From Rhizobium sp. 007 (GTDB taxonomy: Bacteria > Pseudomonadota > Alphaproteobacteria > Rhizobiales > Rhizobiaceae), in NCBI RefSeq assembly GCF_015353075.1, contig NZ_CP064187.1, positions 1,612,001 through 1,676,000 of the forward strand: a stretch of 64,000 nt of DNA, given 5' to 3'. Below the pieces are notes generated by a model. The model worked only from the letters and a program-made list of their open reading frames with translations. It searched no databases and had not been told where the DNA came from. The translations under genes and the position numbers were made by a program. Below, one piece after another: positions 55,367 through 63,154 of the stretch (positions are counted from its first letter, which is position 1; each line of letters opens with the position of its first letter).

Positions 55367-55447
55367 GTCAAATTGCCCCGCCGGAAATACCGGCGGGTCC
55401 ACTCGGCCCGGTCAGTCCCCTACATCCCCGTCCCGACCGGCGCCCTG

Positions 55448-55486
55448 GAGCCGCTCCCGCTGTCCCGGGAGCGGCTCGCCCTTTTT
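55448..55486 (+). terminator. Intrinsic terminator after the BTLCP gene
   Basis: GAGCCGCTCCCG (55448-55459) pairs perfectly with CGGGAGCGGCTC (55466-55477), loop CTGTCC, then GCCCTTTTTG. Confidence 0.9.
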
Positions 55487-55610
55487 GAGGGACGCTCGGC
55501 AATCGGGGTTAATCTTTCTTTAACTGCATCCGCCCGATGATACCGTGAGATTCATCCAGGTACCGGCGACTCCAGTCTCTTTCGCGGCGGTCAGACACTG
55601 AAGAACCGCC

Positions 55611-56363
55611 ATGAGCCACCTCGCCCGCAGCGCCGGCACATCCGAGGAGTCGCCCCTCTTCTCGAACGGCTTCATCCTCCGTCTGACCGCAGTTGTCGCA
55701 ATGCTTGCAATTCTGATGCTGGGTATCAGCATCGGCGGTCGCTGGATCGGCCGGCACATTACGCTGGCGGGCAATACCGACAATACCGCCATCGTCACGA
55801 TCACCATCGGCCGCGACACGCTCAATCTACCCGAAAACGTGATCCGCTTCCCGAGCCAGAGGCATAGCGGAGCCGCCGAACGCGCCGACGTCTATCTCAC
55901 CTGGCCGGAATTGCAGGGCTACACGAAGGAACACCGCGAGCGATTCGACGACGTCTCGCAGTCCGCCAATCTCATCTTTCTGCAGATCACCCAGAGCACG
56001 ATGTCGCGCGACATGTCCGGTCGCGTCGAGCTCATCTATACGCATGTGATGGAAGGCGCCGCCGTGCCCTATGGCAACGGACTGACGCTTCACAATCTGA
56101 AAGCCGAGGCAGGCTATGGCGGTGAGGTTCTGCTGACTGCACCGCGCGCCAATCAGGCCACATATGCCGTTCGCTGCATCCTGCCCTCCGCGGCGGTTAG
56201 CCCAACAAGCGGGGACTGCCAGCGCGACATCAAGGTCGGCAAAGACCTTAGCGTCCTCTACCGCTTCTCAAGCCGCCATTTGCAGGACTGGGACCATATT
56301 GATGCCGCTATTCGCGGATTTGTGGAGGCCCGTCTTGTGACCCTTTCCGCAACACCCCGCTAA
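55611..56363 (+). CDS. Membrane-anchored hypothetical protein
   Basis: Protein of 250 residues with one N-terminal helix (FILRLTAVVAMLAILMLGISIGG) and a large periplasmic domain. It contains ITIGRDTLNLPENVIRFPSQ and VYLTWPELQGYTKEHRERF, and a cysteine pair (VRCILPS, SGDCQRD). Seen as a conserved gene in rhizobial chromosomes but with no assigned function. ATG 55611 is used. Next to the D-Ala-D-Ala carboxypeptidase on the same strand, so a cell-envelope role is possible. Confidence 0.7.
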   Translation: MSHLARSAGTSEESPLFSNGFILRLTAVVAMLAILMLGISIGGRWIGRHITLAGNTDNTAIVTITIGRDTLNLPENVIRFPSQRHSGAAERADVYLTWPELQGYTKEHRERFDDVSQSANLIFLQITQSTMSRDMSGRVELIYTHVMEGAAVPYGNGLTLHNLKAEAGYGGEVLLTAPRANQATYAVRCILPSAAVSPTSGDCQRDIKVGKDLSVLYRFSSRHLQDWDHIDAAIRGFVEARLVTLSATPR

Positions 56364-56479
56364 AATGCATCTGCACGGCGAAGCAAACGATTAATCATAA
56401 ACGGATTGGTAACCCTGCTCGGCTAGATTCAAAAGACAATGGCCGAGACAACGAGGACGTGTGTAGGCCGATAGTTGAA

Positions 56480-58012
56480 ATGCAAGCGAAGAGTGAAATA
56501 GTGTCAAGGTCAATATCCTTCGTATCATCGCCACGATCCGGCAATTTCCTGGTGAAGATGTTAGCGGCGATCGCGATCGCAACAACGGCTTTCCTCGTTG
56601 AGTCGGCCACAGCCGAAGCAGAAGCCGCAAATTCGAAATATGCGGGCATCGTCGTCGATGCGAAGTCCGGCAACGTTCTCTACAGCGAGAATGCCGATCG
56701 CCTGCAGTATCCGGCGTCGCTGACGAAGATGATGACGCTCTATATGGTCTTCGAGGCGCTTGAGCAGGGTCGCATCCGTCTCGACACGCGTGTCCCCTTC
56801 TCGGCTTACGCTTCATCTCAGGCTCCGACCAAGCTCGGCGTCAAGGCCGGCAGTTCGATCAGCGTCGAACAGGGCATCCTTGGCCTTGTGACACTCTCCG
56901 CCAATGACGCGGCAACGGCCCTTGGCGAATTGCTTGCCGGCAGCGAAAGCCGGTTCGCGCAGACGATGACCGCCAAGGCGCATGCGCTCGGCATGACCCG
57001 CACTACCTATCGCAATGCCAACGGCCTGCCGAACACGGCACAGATGACCACGGCACGCGATCAGGCCCGCCTCGGTATCGCACTTCGCCAGCATTTTCCG
57101 CAGTATTACAGCTATTTCTCCACGCGCAGCTTCAAGTTCGGCAAACGCGTCATCCGCAGCCACAATCGCCTTGTCGGTTCGGTGCGCGGCGTCGATGGCA
57201 TCAAGACCGGCTATACCCGGGCTGCCGGTTTCAATCTTGTGAGCTCAGTGCAGGCCGACGGCAAGTCGATCGTTGGTGTCGTCATGGGTGGCACCTCCAC
57301 GCCTGCCCGCGATGGGCAGATGCGTAAGTTGATTGCGACCTATCTTCCGAAGGCTTCCACGCGCGGCGGTTCAAACCTGATTGCGCAGACGGCGCCCACG
57401 CCGGTTCCGTCACCTGTTGCTTCTGCGACTGAAATTCCTGTCGCGGCCGCCGATGTCGACCTGCCGCGCAAAGGCCCGACGCCGGACGCGCGCTATGAGG
57501 TAGCGTCCGCTGCCGTCGCCTATACTGACGCTCCTGCTGCGAAATCCGAAAACCCGCTCGTTGCCGAACAGAAGACCGAGATTCCGGCTCCGACCAAGGT
57601 GAAGACCAAGAGCTTCAAGCAAGCCTCCGTTGCTGCCCCCTCTCCGGCCCCTGCCTACATGCCGCCGGAAGAGCCCGCCGGCAATCCCGTCGATGCTCTC
57701 ACGACCGCCTCGGTGGGTCCCGCCGCCGCTGCCGCGAAACCGGCTCCGGTTGCCGACCAGGGGCCTAGCGGCTGGGTCGTTCAGATCGGCGTGTCGTCGA
57801 GCCGCGAAATGGCGATGGATCTGCTGGAGAATGCAAAGAGCAAGGGCGGCAAGGCTTTGAGCTCCGCAAAGCCCTTCGCAGTCGCCTATGCAAACGGCGG
57901 CGATCAGGTCTATCGCGCCCGCTTCGGCGGCTTCGACGACCAGCGCGAAGCCGTAAATGCCTGCAAGGCGCTCAAGCGCGCAGGCGTCAAGTGCTGGGCG
58001 GCAGCCCAATGA
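56480..58012 (+). CDS. D-alanyl-D-alanine carboxypeptidase with SPOR domain
   Basis: Protein of about 510 residues. Signal or anchor near residues 20-50 (VKMLAAIAIATTAFLVESA). Peptidase S11 motifs are intact: SLTK (PASLTKMMTLY), SAN (VTLSANDAATAL) and KTG (VDGIKTGYTRAAG). A Pro/Ala-rich linker (about 300-430) leads to a C-terminal SPOR domain (GWVVQIGVSSSREMA to KRAGVKCWAAAQ) which binds denuded peptidoglycan at the septum. It trims stem peptides during division. The start is uncertain; GTG 56459 is in frame, ATG 56480 preferred. Confidence 0.93.
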   Translation: MQAKSEIVSRSISFVSSPRSGNFLVKMLAAIAIATTAFLVESATAEAEAANSKYAGIVVDAKSGNVLYSENADRLQYPASLTKMMTLYMVFEALEQGRIRLDTRVPFSAYASSQAPTKLGVKAGSSISVEQGILGLVTLSANDAATALGELLAGSESRFAQTMTAKAHALGMTRTTYRNANGLPNTAQMTTARDQARLGIALRQHFPQYYSYFSTRSFKFGKRVIRSHNRLVGSVRGVDGIKTGYTRAAGFNLVSSVQADGKSIVGVVMGGTSTPARDGQMRKLIATYLPKASTRGGSNLIAQTAPTPVPSPVASATEIPVAAADVDLPRKGPTPDARYEVASAAVAYTDAPAAKSENPLVAEQKTEIPAPTKVKTKSFKQASVAAPSPAPAYMPPEEPAGNPVDALTTASVGPAAAAAKPAPVADQGPSGWVVQIGVSSSREMAMDLLENAKSKGGKALSSAKPFAVAYANGGDQVYRARFGGFDDQREAVNACKALKRAGVKCWAAAQ

Positions 58013-58122
58013 GAGATACGGTGCCGCCAGCATTCCTGACGGCGCCGTTCACGGCCGGAATCGGTGTTTGCGGCGCCGGCTACAGTTCATAACCTCGATT
58101 TGTAATGCGTACGGGGATGATT

Positions 58123-58395
58123 ATGGCGACCAATGGAAATGTAACGGGTTTTCCGCCCCGCAGTTCAGGCAAGCCGGCGCGGTTCGGCCTTCAGCCGCTG
58201 CACGAGGCAGCGCTCCGGCTTGCTGAGATCGGCCTGCACCGGCCGAGAGCAAAATCGGCGAAGACCAAGGATCTCATCAATCTGCTCCTCTGCCACGGCG
58301 CGCGCGCCTGGCGCTACTCGCAGCCGGAAGCCAGCATCCACTTGCACGTCACCTGCCCGGACGGCAAATCGCCGGTGATGCTGCGGCTGCGCTGA
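58123..58395 (+). CDS. Small conserved hypothetical protein
   Basis: Protein of 90 residues: a basic/polar N-terminus (MATNGNVTGFPPRSSGKPAR), an amphipathic helix (LHEAALRLAEIGLHRP) and a C-terminal beta-rich part (WRYSQPEASIHLHVT). No known domain. ATG 58123 has a GGGGATGATT stretch upstream; ATG 58117 is possible. Its stop abuts the DUF1489 stop two bases away. Confidence 0.6.
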   Translation: MATNGNVTGFPPRSSGKPARFGLQPLHEAALRLAEIGLHRPRAKSAKTKDLINLLLCHGARAWRYSQPEASIHLHVTCPDGKSPVMLRLR

Positions 58396-58397
58396 GG

Positions 58398-58835
58398 CTA
58401 CAGCAATCCAAGCTCCGACAGCTCGCGGCGCAAATCCGCGGGCATCTCGGCAACACCCTCTCCGAGCGTCGTGATATCCCGCGGCACGTCTTCTTCCGGA
58501 TAATAGCGCCAGCCCTGGAAGGCGCGCTTCGGCTGCACGGCAGTTTCGATCACTTCCGGCCCAAGAACCAGGTGGCACCGGCCGATCCCTTCGCCGTCCG
58601 TGAAGGTCTGGATATCCAAGAGCTTCTGGCGCGCTTGCACCTGCCCCTTGATGACCCAATAGAGTGAGCCGCCGTCAAGCAGTTCGTCCACGCGTTTCGG
58701 AACCATGCGCGTTGTGTGAACGGAATGCGGCTCGAGGCCAGCCGCAATCGCCCGCAGCGAACGCTCCGCCACCCATTCGCGCAAATCGTCGATCGAGTCC
58801 GCGCCGACGCATAATTTGATCAGATGCAATGCCAT
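58398..58835 (-). CDS. DUF1489 family protein
   Basis: Protein of 145 residues. Conserved pattern: LIKLCVGADSIDDLREWVAER (split here), TTRMVPKRVDELLDGGSLYWVIKG and GWRYYPEEDVPRDI. A soluble alphaproteobacterial family of unknown function. It starts ATG 58835, about 60 bases downstream of the sdaA stop; both are on the minus strand. Confidence 0.9.
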   Translation of the reverse strand: MALHLIKLCVGADSIDDLREWVAERSLRAIAAGLEPHSVHTTRMVPKRVDELLDGGSLYWVIKGQVQARQKLLDIQTFTDGEGIGRCHLVLGPEVIETAVQPKRAFQGWRYYPEEDVPRDITTLGEGVAEMPADLRRELSELGLL

Positions 58836-58897
58836 GCCGTCGTTGAAATCCTTTTGACCGGCAGCGTCAAGCGACTAACGGTCGCAAGTCCACAGGC

Positions 58898-60304
58898 TCA
58901 GCATTCGACGACGTTGACAGCGAGACCCCCGGTCGAAGTTTCCTTGTATTTCTCGCTCATGTCGTAGCCCGTCTGGCGCATCGTCTCGATGCAGGCGTCG
59001 AGCGGCACGAAATGCTGGCCGTCGCCTTTGACGGCAAGCGAGGCGGCGGTAACGGCCTTGACGGCACCGAGCGCATTGCGTTCGATGCACGGCACCTGGA
59101 CGAGACCGGCCACCGGGTCGCAGGTCATGCCGAGATGGTGCTCCAGCGCGATTTCCGCCGCATTCTCGATCTGGGCGGGCGTGCCGCCCATCACCGCCGC
59201 AAGTCCCGCAGCCGCCATCGCTGCCGCAGAACCGACCTCGCCCTGACAGCCCACTTCGGCGCCGGAAATCGAGGCGTTGTGCTTGATGATGCCGCCGACG
59301 GCAGCCGCAGTCAGGAGATAGTCGCGGATGCCGTTCTGATCCCAATCCTCGTGGAAATGCTCGTAATAACGGATCGTTGCGGGAATAACCCCCGCTGCAC
59401 CGTTCGTGGGCGCGGTCACCACGCGGCCGCCGGCCGCATTCTCCTCGTTGACGGCCATGGCATAAACACTCAGCCAGTCGTTGGCGAGCAGCGGATTGAT
59501 GCGGTTGCTCCTCCACTCCTCCTGCAGCTTGTCATGGATCTTCCTCGCACGGCGCCGGACGTTCAAACCGCCCGGCATGACGCCGTCGACCTTGAGGCCG
59601 CGCTCGATACAGGAGCGCATGGCTTCCCAGATACGGTCAAGACCTTCGTCGAGCTCCTCACGGCTGCGCTGGCTCTCCTCATTGGCGCGCTTCATCTGCG
59701 CGATGCTGAGGCCGGAGCGCTCCGCCATTTCCAGCATTTGCTTGGCGGTGGCGAAGGGATAGGGAACCTTGGTCGCACCCGCGATGGCTTTCTTCTTGGC
59801 GCGCATCTGCTCGAGCTCGGTATCGGTGACAACGAAACCGCCGCCAACGGAATAGTAGACGCGTTTCAGAAGCAGGCGTTCGTCCCTGTCATAGGCGCAG
59901 AAGGACATGCCGTTTGCGTGGCCCGGCAAGGGCTGCTTCTTGTTGAAGACCAGATCGTTCTTCGGCATGAAAAAATAGGCCGGGTGGCCGGGCGGCGTGA
60001 TGCGGCCCGAGCGCTCCACCTGGTCGATGATGCCGTCCATCTTGTCTGGATCGACGCTGTCGGGCTTCTCGCCCATCAGGCCAAGAATGACCGCCCTGCC
60101 CGTCCCGTGGCCGATACCGGTATGCGCAAGCGAGCCGTGCAGGCTGACCTTGATCGAGGCAACCTGCGCGCCAGAGGACGGACGTGGCCATTCGCTCGAA
60201 AGGATCAGGTCGAGGAAGCGGTTGGCGGCCGACATCGGCCCCATCGTATGCGAGCTCGAGGGGCCGATACCGATCTTGAAAACGTCGAATACCGAAAGGA
60301 ACAT
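58898..60304 (-). CDS. sdaA: L-serine ammonia-lyase (single-chain, iron-sulfur)
   Basis: Protein of 468 residues, deaminating L-serine to pyruvate. N-terminal domain [21 protein letters not shown]-terminal domain with the cluster cysteines in [21 protein letters not shown] and [18 protein letters not shown]. The C-terminus GLAVNVVEC places the terminal Cys at the active site. Full length and oxygen-sensitive [4Fe-4S]. Divergent from the DUF599 gene. Confidence 0.96.
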   Translation of the reverse strand: MFLSVFDVFKIGIGPSSSHTMGPMSAANRFLDLILSSEWPRPSSGAQVASIKVSLHGSLAHTGIGHGTGRAVILGLMGEKPDSVDPDKMDGIIDQVERSGRITPPGHPAYFFMPKNDLVFNKKQPLPGHANGMSFCAYDRDERLLLKRVYYSVGGGFVVTDTELEQMRAKKKAIAGATKVPYPFATAKQMLEMAERSGLSIAQMKRANEESQRSREELDEGLDRIWEAMRSCIERGLKVDGVMPGGLNVRRRARKIHDKLQEEWRSNRINPLLANDWLSVYAMAVNEENAAGGRVVTAPTNGAAGVIPATIRYYEHFHEDWDQNGIRDYLLTAAAVGGIIKHNASISGAEVGCQGEVGSAAAMAAAGLAAVMGGTPAQIENAAEIALEHHLGMTCDPVAGLVQVPCIERNALGAVKAVTAASLAVKGDGQHFVPLDACIETMRQTGYDMSEKYKETSTGGLAVNVVEC

Positions 60305-60482
60305 GCCAGCTTCCTGTGAAAATCTTCCGCCAGACTATCCAAAAGGCTATTCCGGCACTCGCGACGAACCGACATCGCGTTTAATTGGCGCGACACTAAA
60401 ACGAAGGGCGCGTCTTGCCAATCATTGCAGCATGCAATTGCATCTGTAGAGTGGCGGCGTCGAATGCAGGATTGTAACATTG

Positions 60483-61250
60483 ATGCTGACGGTTGCGGAT
60501 TATATCGCACTGGCTTTCTTCGCCATTCTGTGGCTCGGCTATTCCTGGCTGCTGCGCGGCAGGACATTCTTCGGCCGCACGAGCCTCACCCACGCCATGA
60601 CCGAACGGCGGCGCGAATGGATCTACAATTCGCTGCGCCGCGACCTCAAGATGATCGACACGCAGATCATGGCCGGGCTCCAGAACGGCACGGCCTTCTT
60701 TGCATCGACCTCAATGTTCGCGATCGGCAGCTGCTTTGCACTGCTCGGCGCGACGGACAAGGTAAATGCCATCTTCGCCGATCTGCCTTATGTATTCAGC
60801 AGCGGCACCGCGAGCTTCGAACTCAAGGTCGGCGGGCTGACGGCGCTCTTTGCATACGCCTTCTTCAAGTTTGGCTGGTCTTATAGGCTCTTCAACTACT
60901 GCAGCATCCTCTTCGGCTCGATCCCAATGGTGCGCGACAGCGAGACCGATATCATCGCCGCCGAGCGCGCCGCCGAACGGGTCATCCGCATGAATGTGAT
61001 TGCCGGCGGACATTTCAATGAAGGCCTTCGCGCGATCTTCCTGTCGATCGGCTATCTCGGATGGTTCGTGAACGCTTACGTATTCATGGCGACGACGGCG
61101 ATCATCGTCGTGGTGCTCACGCGCAGGCAGTTCTTCTCGGAGGCGCGGCTTGCGATCATGGATGCCAACCCGCCATCAATTCTCCACCTTTCTGCTATTC
61201 GCCGCGATATGCCGCCAGGTGGCGGAAGTGATTTGCCCGGGGGATTATGA
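60483..61250 (+). CDS. DUF599 family membrane protein
   Basis: Protein of 255 residues with four main membrane helices (YIALAFFAILWLGYSWLL; AFFASTSMFAIGSCFALL; GGLTALFAYAFFKFGWSY; AIFLSIGYLGWFVNAYVF) and polar loops. DUF599 (YqhL-type) proteins are of unknown function. ATG 60483 is preferred to the TTG one codon earlier. The stop overlaps the DUF1624 start by four bases (ATGA), so both are one operon. Confidence 0.88.
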   Translation: MLTVADYIALAFFAILWLGYSWLLRGRTFFGRTSLTHAMTERRREWIYNSLRRDLKMIDTQIMAGLQNGTAFFASTSMFAIGSCFALLGATDKVNAIFADLPYVFSSGTASFELKVGGLTALFAYAFFKFGWSYRLFNYCSILFGSIPMVRDSETDIIAAERAAERVIRMNVIAGGHFNEGLRAIFLSIGYLGWFVNAYVFMATTAIIVVVLTRRQFFSEARLAIMDANPPSILHLSAIRRDMPPGGGSDLPGGL

Positions 61251-62215
61251 TGGCTATTTCGGCGAACGAAAACGGTGCGTCCTCCCGGCCGCCGCGCATC
61301 GGCCTGCTCGATACGGCGCGTGGCGCGGCCCTGATTGCCATGGCGACCTACCACTTCACCTGGGATATGGAGTTCATGGGCTATCTGGCGCGCGGCACAG
61401 CGGAGGCTGGGTGGCTGAAGATCTATGCCCGCGCGATCGCCTCGACATTCCTCTTCCTCGCCGGTGTCAGCTTGGTGCTTTCCGGCACACCAAGCATCAG
61501 GCGCCAAGCCTATCTCCGGCGGCTTGGCATGATCGTTTCAGCCGCGGCTCTTATCACGGCCGCGACGGCAATTGCGATGCCACAGGGCGCGATATTTTTC
61601 GGTATTCTGCACAGTATCGCAGCGGCAAGCGTCATTGGCCTGCTCTTCCTGCGCATGCCCGGGATTATAACGATCGCCGCCGGCATTACGGCCGTCATCG
61701 CCCCGCTCTATCTGCGCTCTTCATTCTTCGATACGCCATGGCTTTGGTGGGTGGGCCTATCCCAAACGGTTCCGCGATCGAACGATTATGTGCCGGTTCT
61801 ACCCTGGATCGGGCCTTTTCTCATCGGAATGGGCGTTTCGAGAATAGCGCTGAAACAGGGCTGGGCGGAATGGCTGGCAAAGTTTGGCACCGGCACCACT
61901 CTGCTCGCAAAAGCTGGCCGCCACAGCCTTGCCATCTACCTGATCCACCAGCCGATCCTGATCTCGATCGCCTATGCGCTTTCGATCACCGTCCCGCCCG
62001 CAAAGCCGGATCCCGTGCAGACCTACTTGCAGCAATGCCAGTCCTCCTGCGTCGTCCAGGAAGGCGAAGCCCTTTGCCGCAGCTTCTGCCAGTGCACGCT
62101 CGAAAGATTGCAGGGTGAGAACTCGTTCACGCCACTCCAGTCTGGCGCAATCCAGGCGGATAAGGATGAAAGCGTACAGCGTATCGCATTGGAGTGCAGC
62201 ACCGAAGCGCAATAG
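61247..62215 (+). CDS. DUF1624 heparan-alpha-glucosaminide N-acetyltransferase-like membrane protein
   Basis: Protein of 322 residues with about seven helices. Signatures: RIGLLDTARGAALIAMATYH and FTWDMEFMG, FLFLAGVSLVL, GILHSIAAASVIGLLFL and RHSLAIYLIHQPIL. These fit the acyltransferase-3/YeiB-like DUF1624 family, transferring acetyl groups across the membrane. The C-terminal tail is cysteine-rich (QQCQSSC, CRSFCQC), unusual for the family. It overlaps DUF599 and ends four bases before the next gene. Confidence 0.88.
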   Translation: MMAISANENGASSRPPRIGLLDTARGAALIAMATYHFTWDMEFMGYLARGTAEAGWLKIYARAIASTFLFLAGVSLVLSGTPSIRRQAYLRRLGMIVSAAALITAATAIAMPQGAIFFGILHSIAAASVIGLLFLRMPGIITIAAGITAVIAPLYLRSSFFDTPWLWWVGLSQTVPRSNDYVPVLPWIGPFLIGMGVSRIALKQGWAEWLAKFGTGTTLLAKAGRHSLAIYLIHQPILISIAYALSITVPPAKPDPVQTYLQQCQSSCVVQEGEALCRSFCQCTLERLQGENSFTPLQSGAIQADKDESVQRIALECSTEAQ

Positions 62216-62219
62216 TTCG

Positions 62220-62870
62220 ATGAATGCCTATCGTTCTAAGCCGCTGAAGTTTCCATGGCCGCCGGTTCTATACGGCCTCGCTTTTTTCTCCGCTTTCCTG
62301 CTCGGCGAAATCGCCGGGTTTCCGGTACCACGGATGCATGCCGCCTTTGGCTGGATCATAGGCGCAGCGCTCACCGTCGCAGCCGTCTCGCTCGACATAT
62401 GGGCGATCAAGACCCTGCTGGAGAGCGGGACAACGATCATGCCGCATCGCGCAACAGCCCATCTCGTCACCCGCGGACCCTTTCGCTACACGCGCAATCC
62501 GATCTATCTCGGCTACACGCTTGCAACGGTCGCCTTCGGCCTCATGACGGCAAACAGCTGGTTCTACGTCGCAGCGGTCTTCGCGGCGATCGTCACCACC
62601 TTTGTCGCGATCCGGCGCGAGGAAAGACACCTGCAGGCCCGCTTCGGCTGCGATTTCGAAAGCTATTGCAGAAGAACCGACGCTGGATCTGACGCTCAGG
62701 TGCCAACGCCGATTTCGGCGAGCCGGCCGAGACAGGCCTCTTCGATATTGTCGAGCTCCGTCAGCGTGTCGTCGATATCCTTGCGCTTCTTGCGCAGGTC
62801 TTCCCGCTTTTCGTCAACACGTTTCATCAAAAGCTTGAGCTGGCCGAGTTCCCCCGGCGGGTCCTTATAG
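62220..62870 (+). CDS. Isoprenylcysteine carboxyl methyltransferase-like membrane protein, C-terminus altered by frameshift
   Basis: Protein of 216 residues as read. Four helices and the methyltransferase core: THE region HLVTRGPFRYTRNPIYLGYT, then IRREERHLQARFGCDFESYC. Family members end soon after with RRTRRWI or similar. Here one base is missing near 62673-62678: restoring it gives RRTRRWI and a stop at 62692. As read, the frame continues 60 residues antisense to merR. So the natural end is probably 62692. Possibly a lipid or protein methyltransferase. It begins four bases after DUF1624, in the same operon. Confidence 0.8.
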   Translation: MNAYRSKPLKFPWPPVLYGLAFFSAFLLGEIAGFPVPRMHAAFGWIIGAALTVAAVSLDIWAIKTLLESGTTIMPHRATAHLVTRGPFRYTRNPIYLGYTLATVAFGLMTANSWFYVAAVFAAIVTTFVAIRREERHLQARFGCDFESYCRRTDAGSDAQVPTPISASRPRQASSILSSSVSVSSISLRFLRRSSRFSSTRFIKSLSWPSSPGGSL

Positions 62871-63088
62871 ACCTGAATGATCTCGCGAATCTCCGCGATC
62901 GTGAAGCCGATGCGGCGGCCGCGCAGGATTTCCTGGATCAGGCGCCGGTCGGCCGGACGAAAGAGGCGCGTGCGCCCGCGGCGTTCCGGATGGATCAGGC
63001 CCTCGTCTTCGTAGAAGCGAAGCGTGCGCGTCGACACTCCGAATTCGCGCGTCAGCTCCGTTATGCTATAGTACTTGTTCACTGGCAT
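62696..63088 (-). CDS. MerR-family transcriptional regulator (LiuR-like)
   Basis: Protein of 130 residues. MerR helix-turn-helix with winged part YYSITELTREFGVSTRTLRF and YEDEGLIHPERRGRTRLF, then a coiled coil (LKLLMKRVDEKREDLRKKRKD). No cysteines for metal ligands are at the C-terminus except one (EEACLG). LiuR-type regulators control branched-chain amino acid and acyl catabolism. ATG 63088 is used because the promoter -10 lies at about 63111-63116, upstream of the longer ATG 63112. Control of which genes is not visible here. Confidence 0.85.
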   Translation of the reverse strand: MPVNKYYSITELTREFGVSTRTLRFYEDEGLIHPERRGRTRLFRPADRRLIQEILRGRRIGFTIAEIREIIQVYKDPPGELGQLKLLMKRVDEKREDLRKKRKDIDDTLTELDNIEEACLGRLAEIGVGT

Positions 63089-63110
63089 TGGCTTCCCACT
63101 CTCGTAGCCC

Positions 63111-63139
63111 ATAATATTGACTTTTACGTAATAGTCAAT
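63111..63139 (-). promoter_or_regulatory. merR promoter with overlapping palindromic operator
   Basis: On the minus strand TTGACT (63138-63133) and TATTAT (63116-63111) are 16 bases apart. The 24-bp segment 63116-63139 is an almost perfect palindrome: arms ATTGACT and AGTCAAT around TTACGTAA, with one mismatch. Operator and promoter coincide, typical of a MerR-type autoregulated gene. Confidence 0.6.
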
Positions 63140-63154
63140 TTAGGCAAGTCCGGC

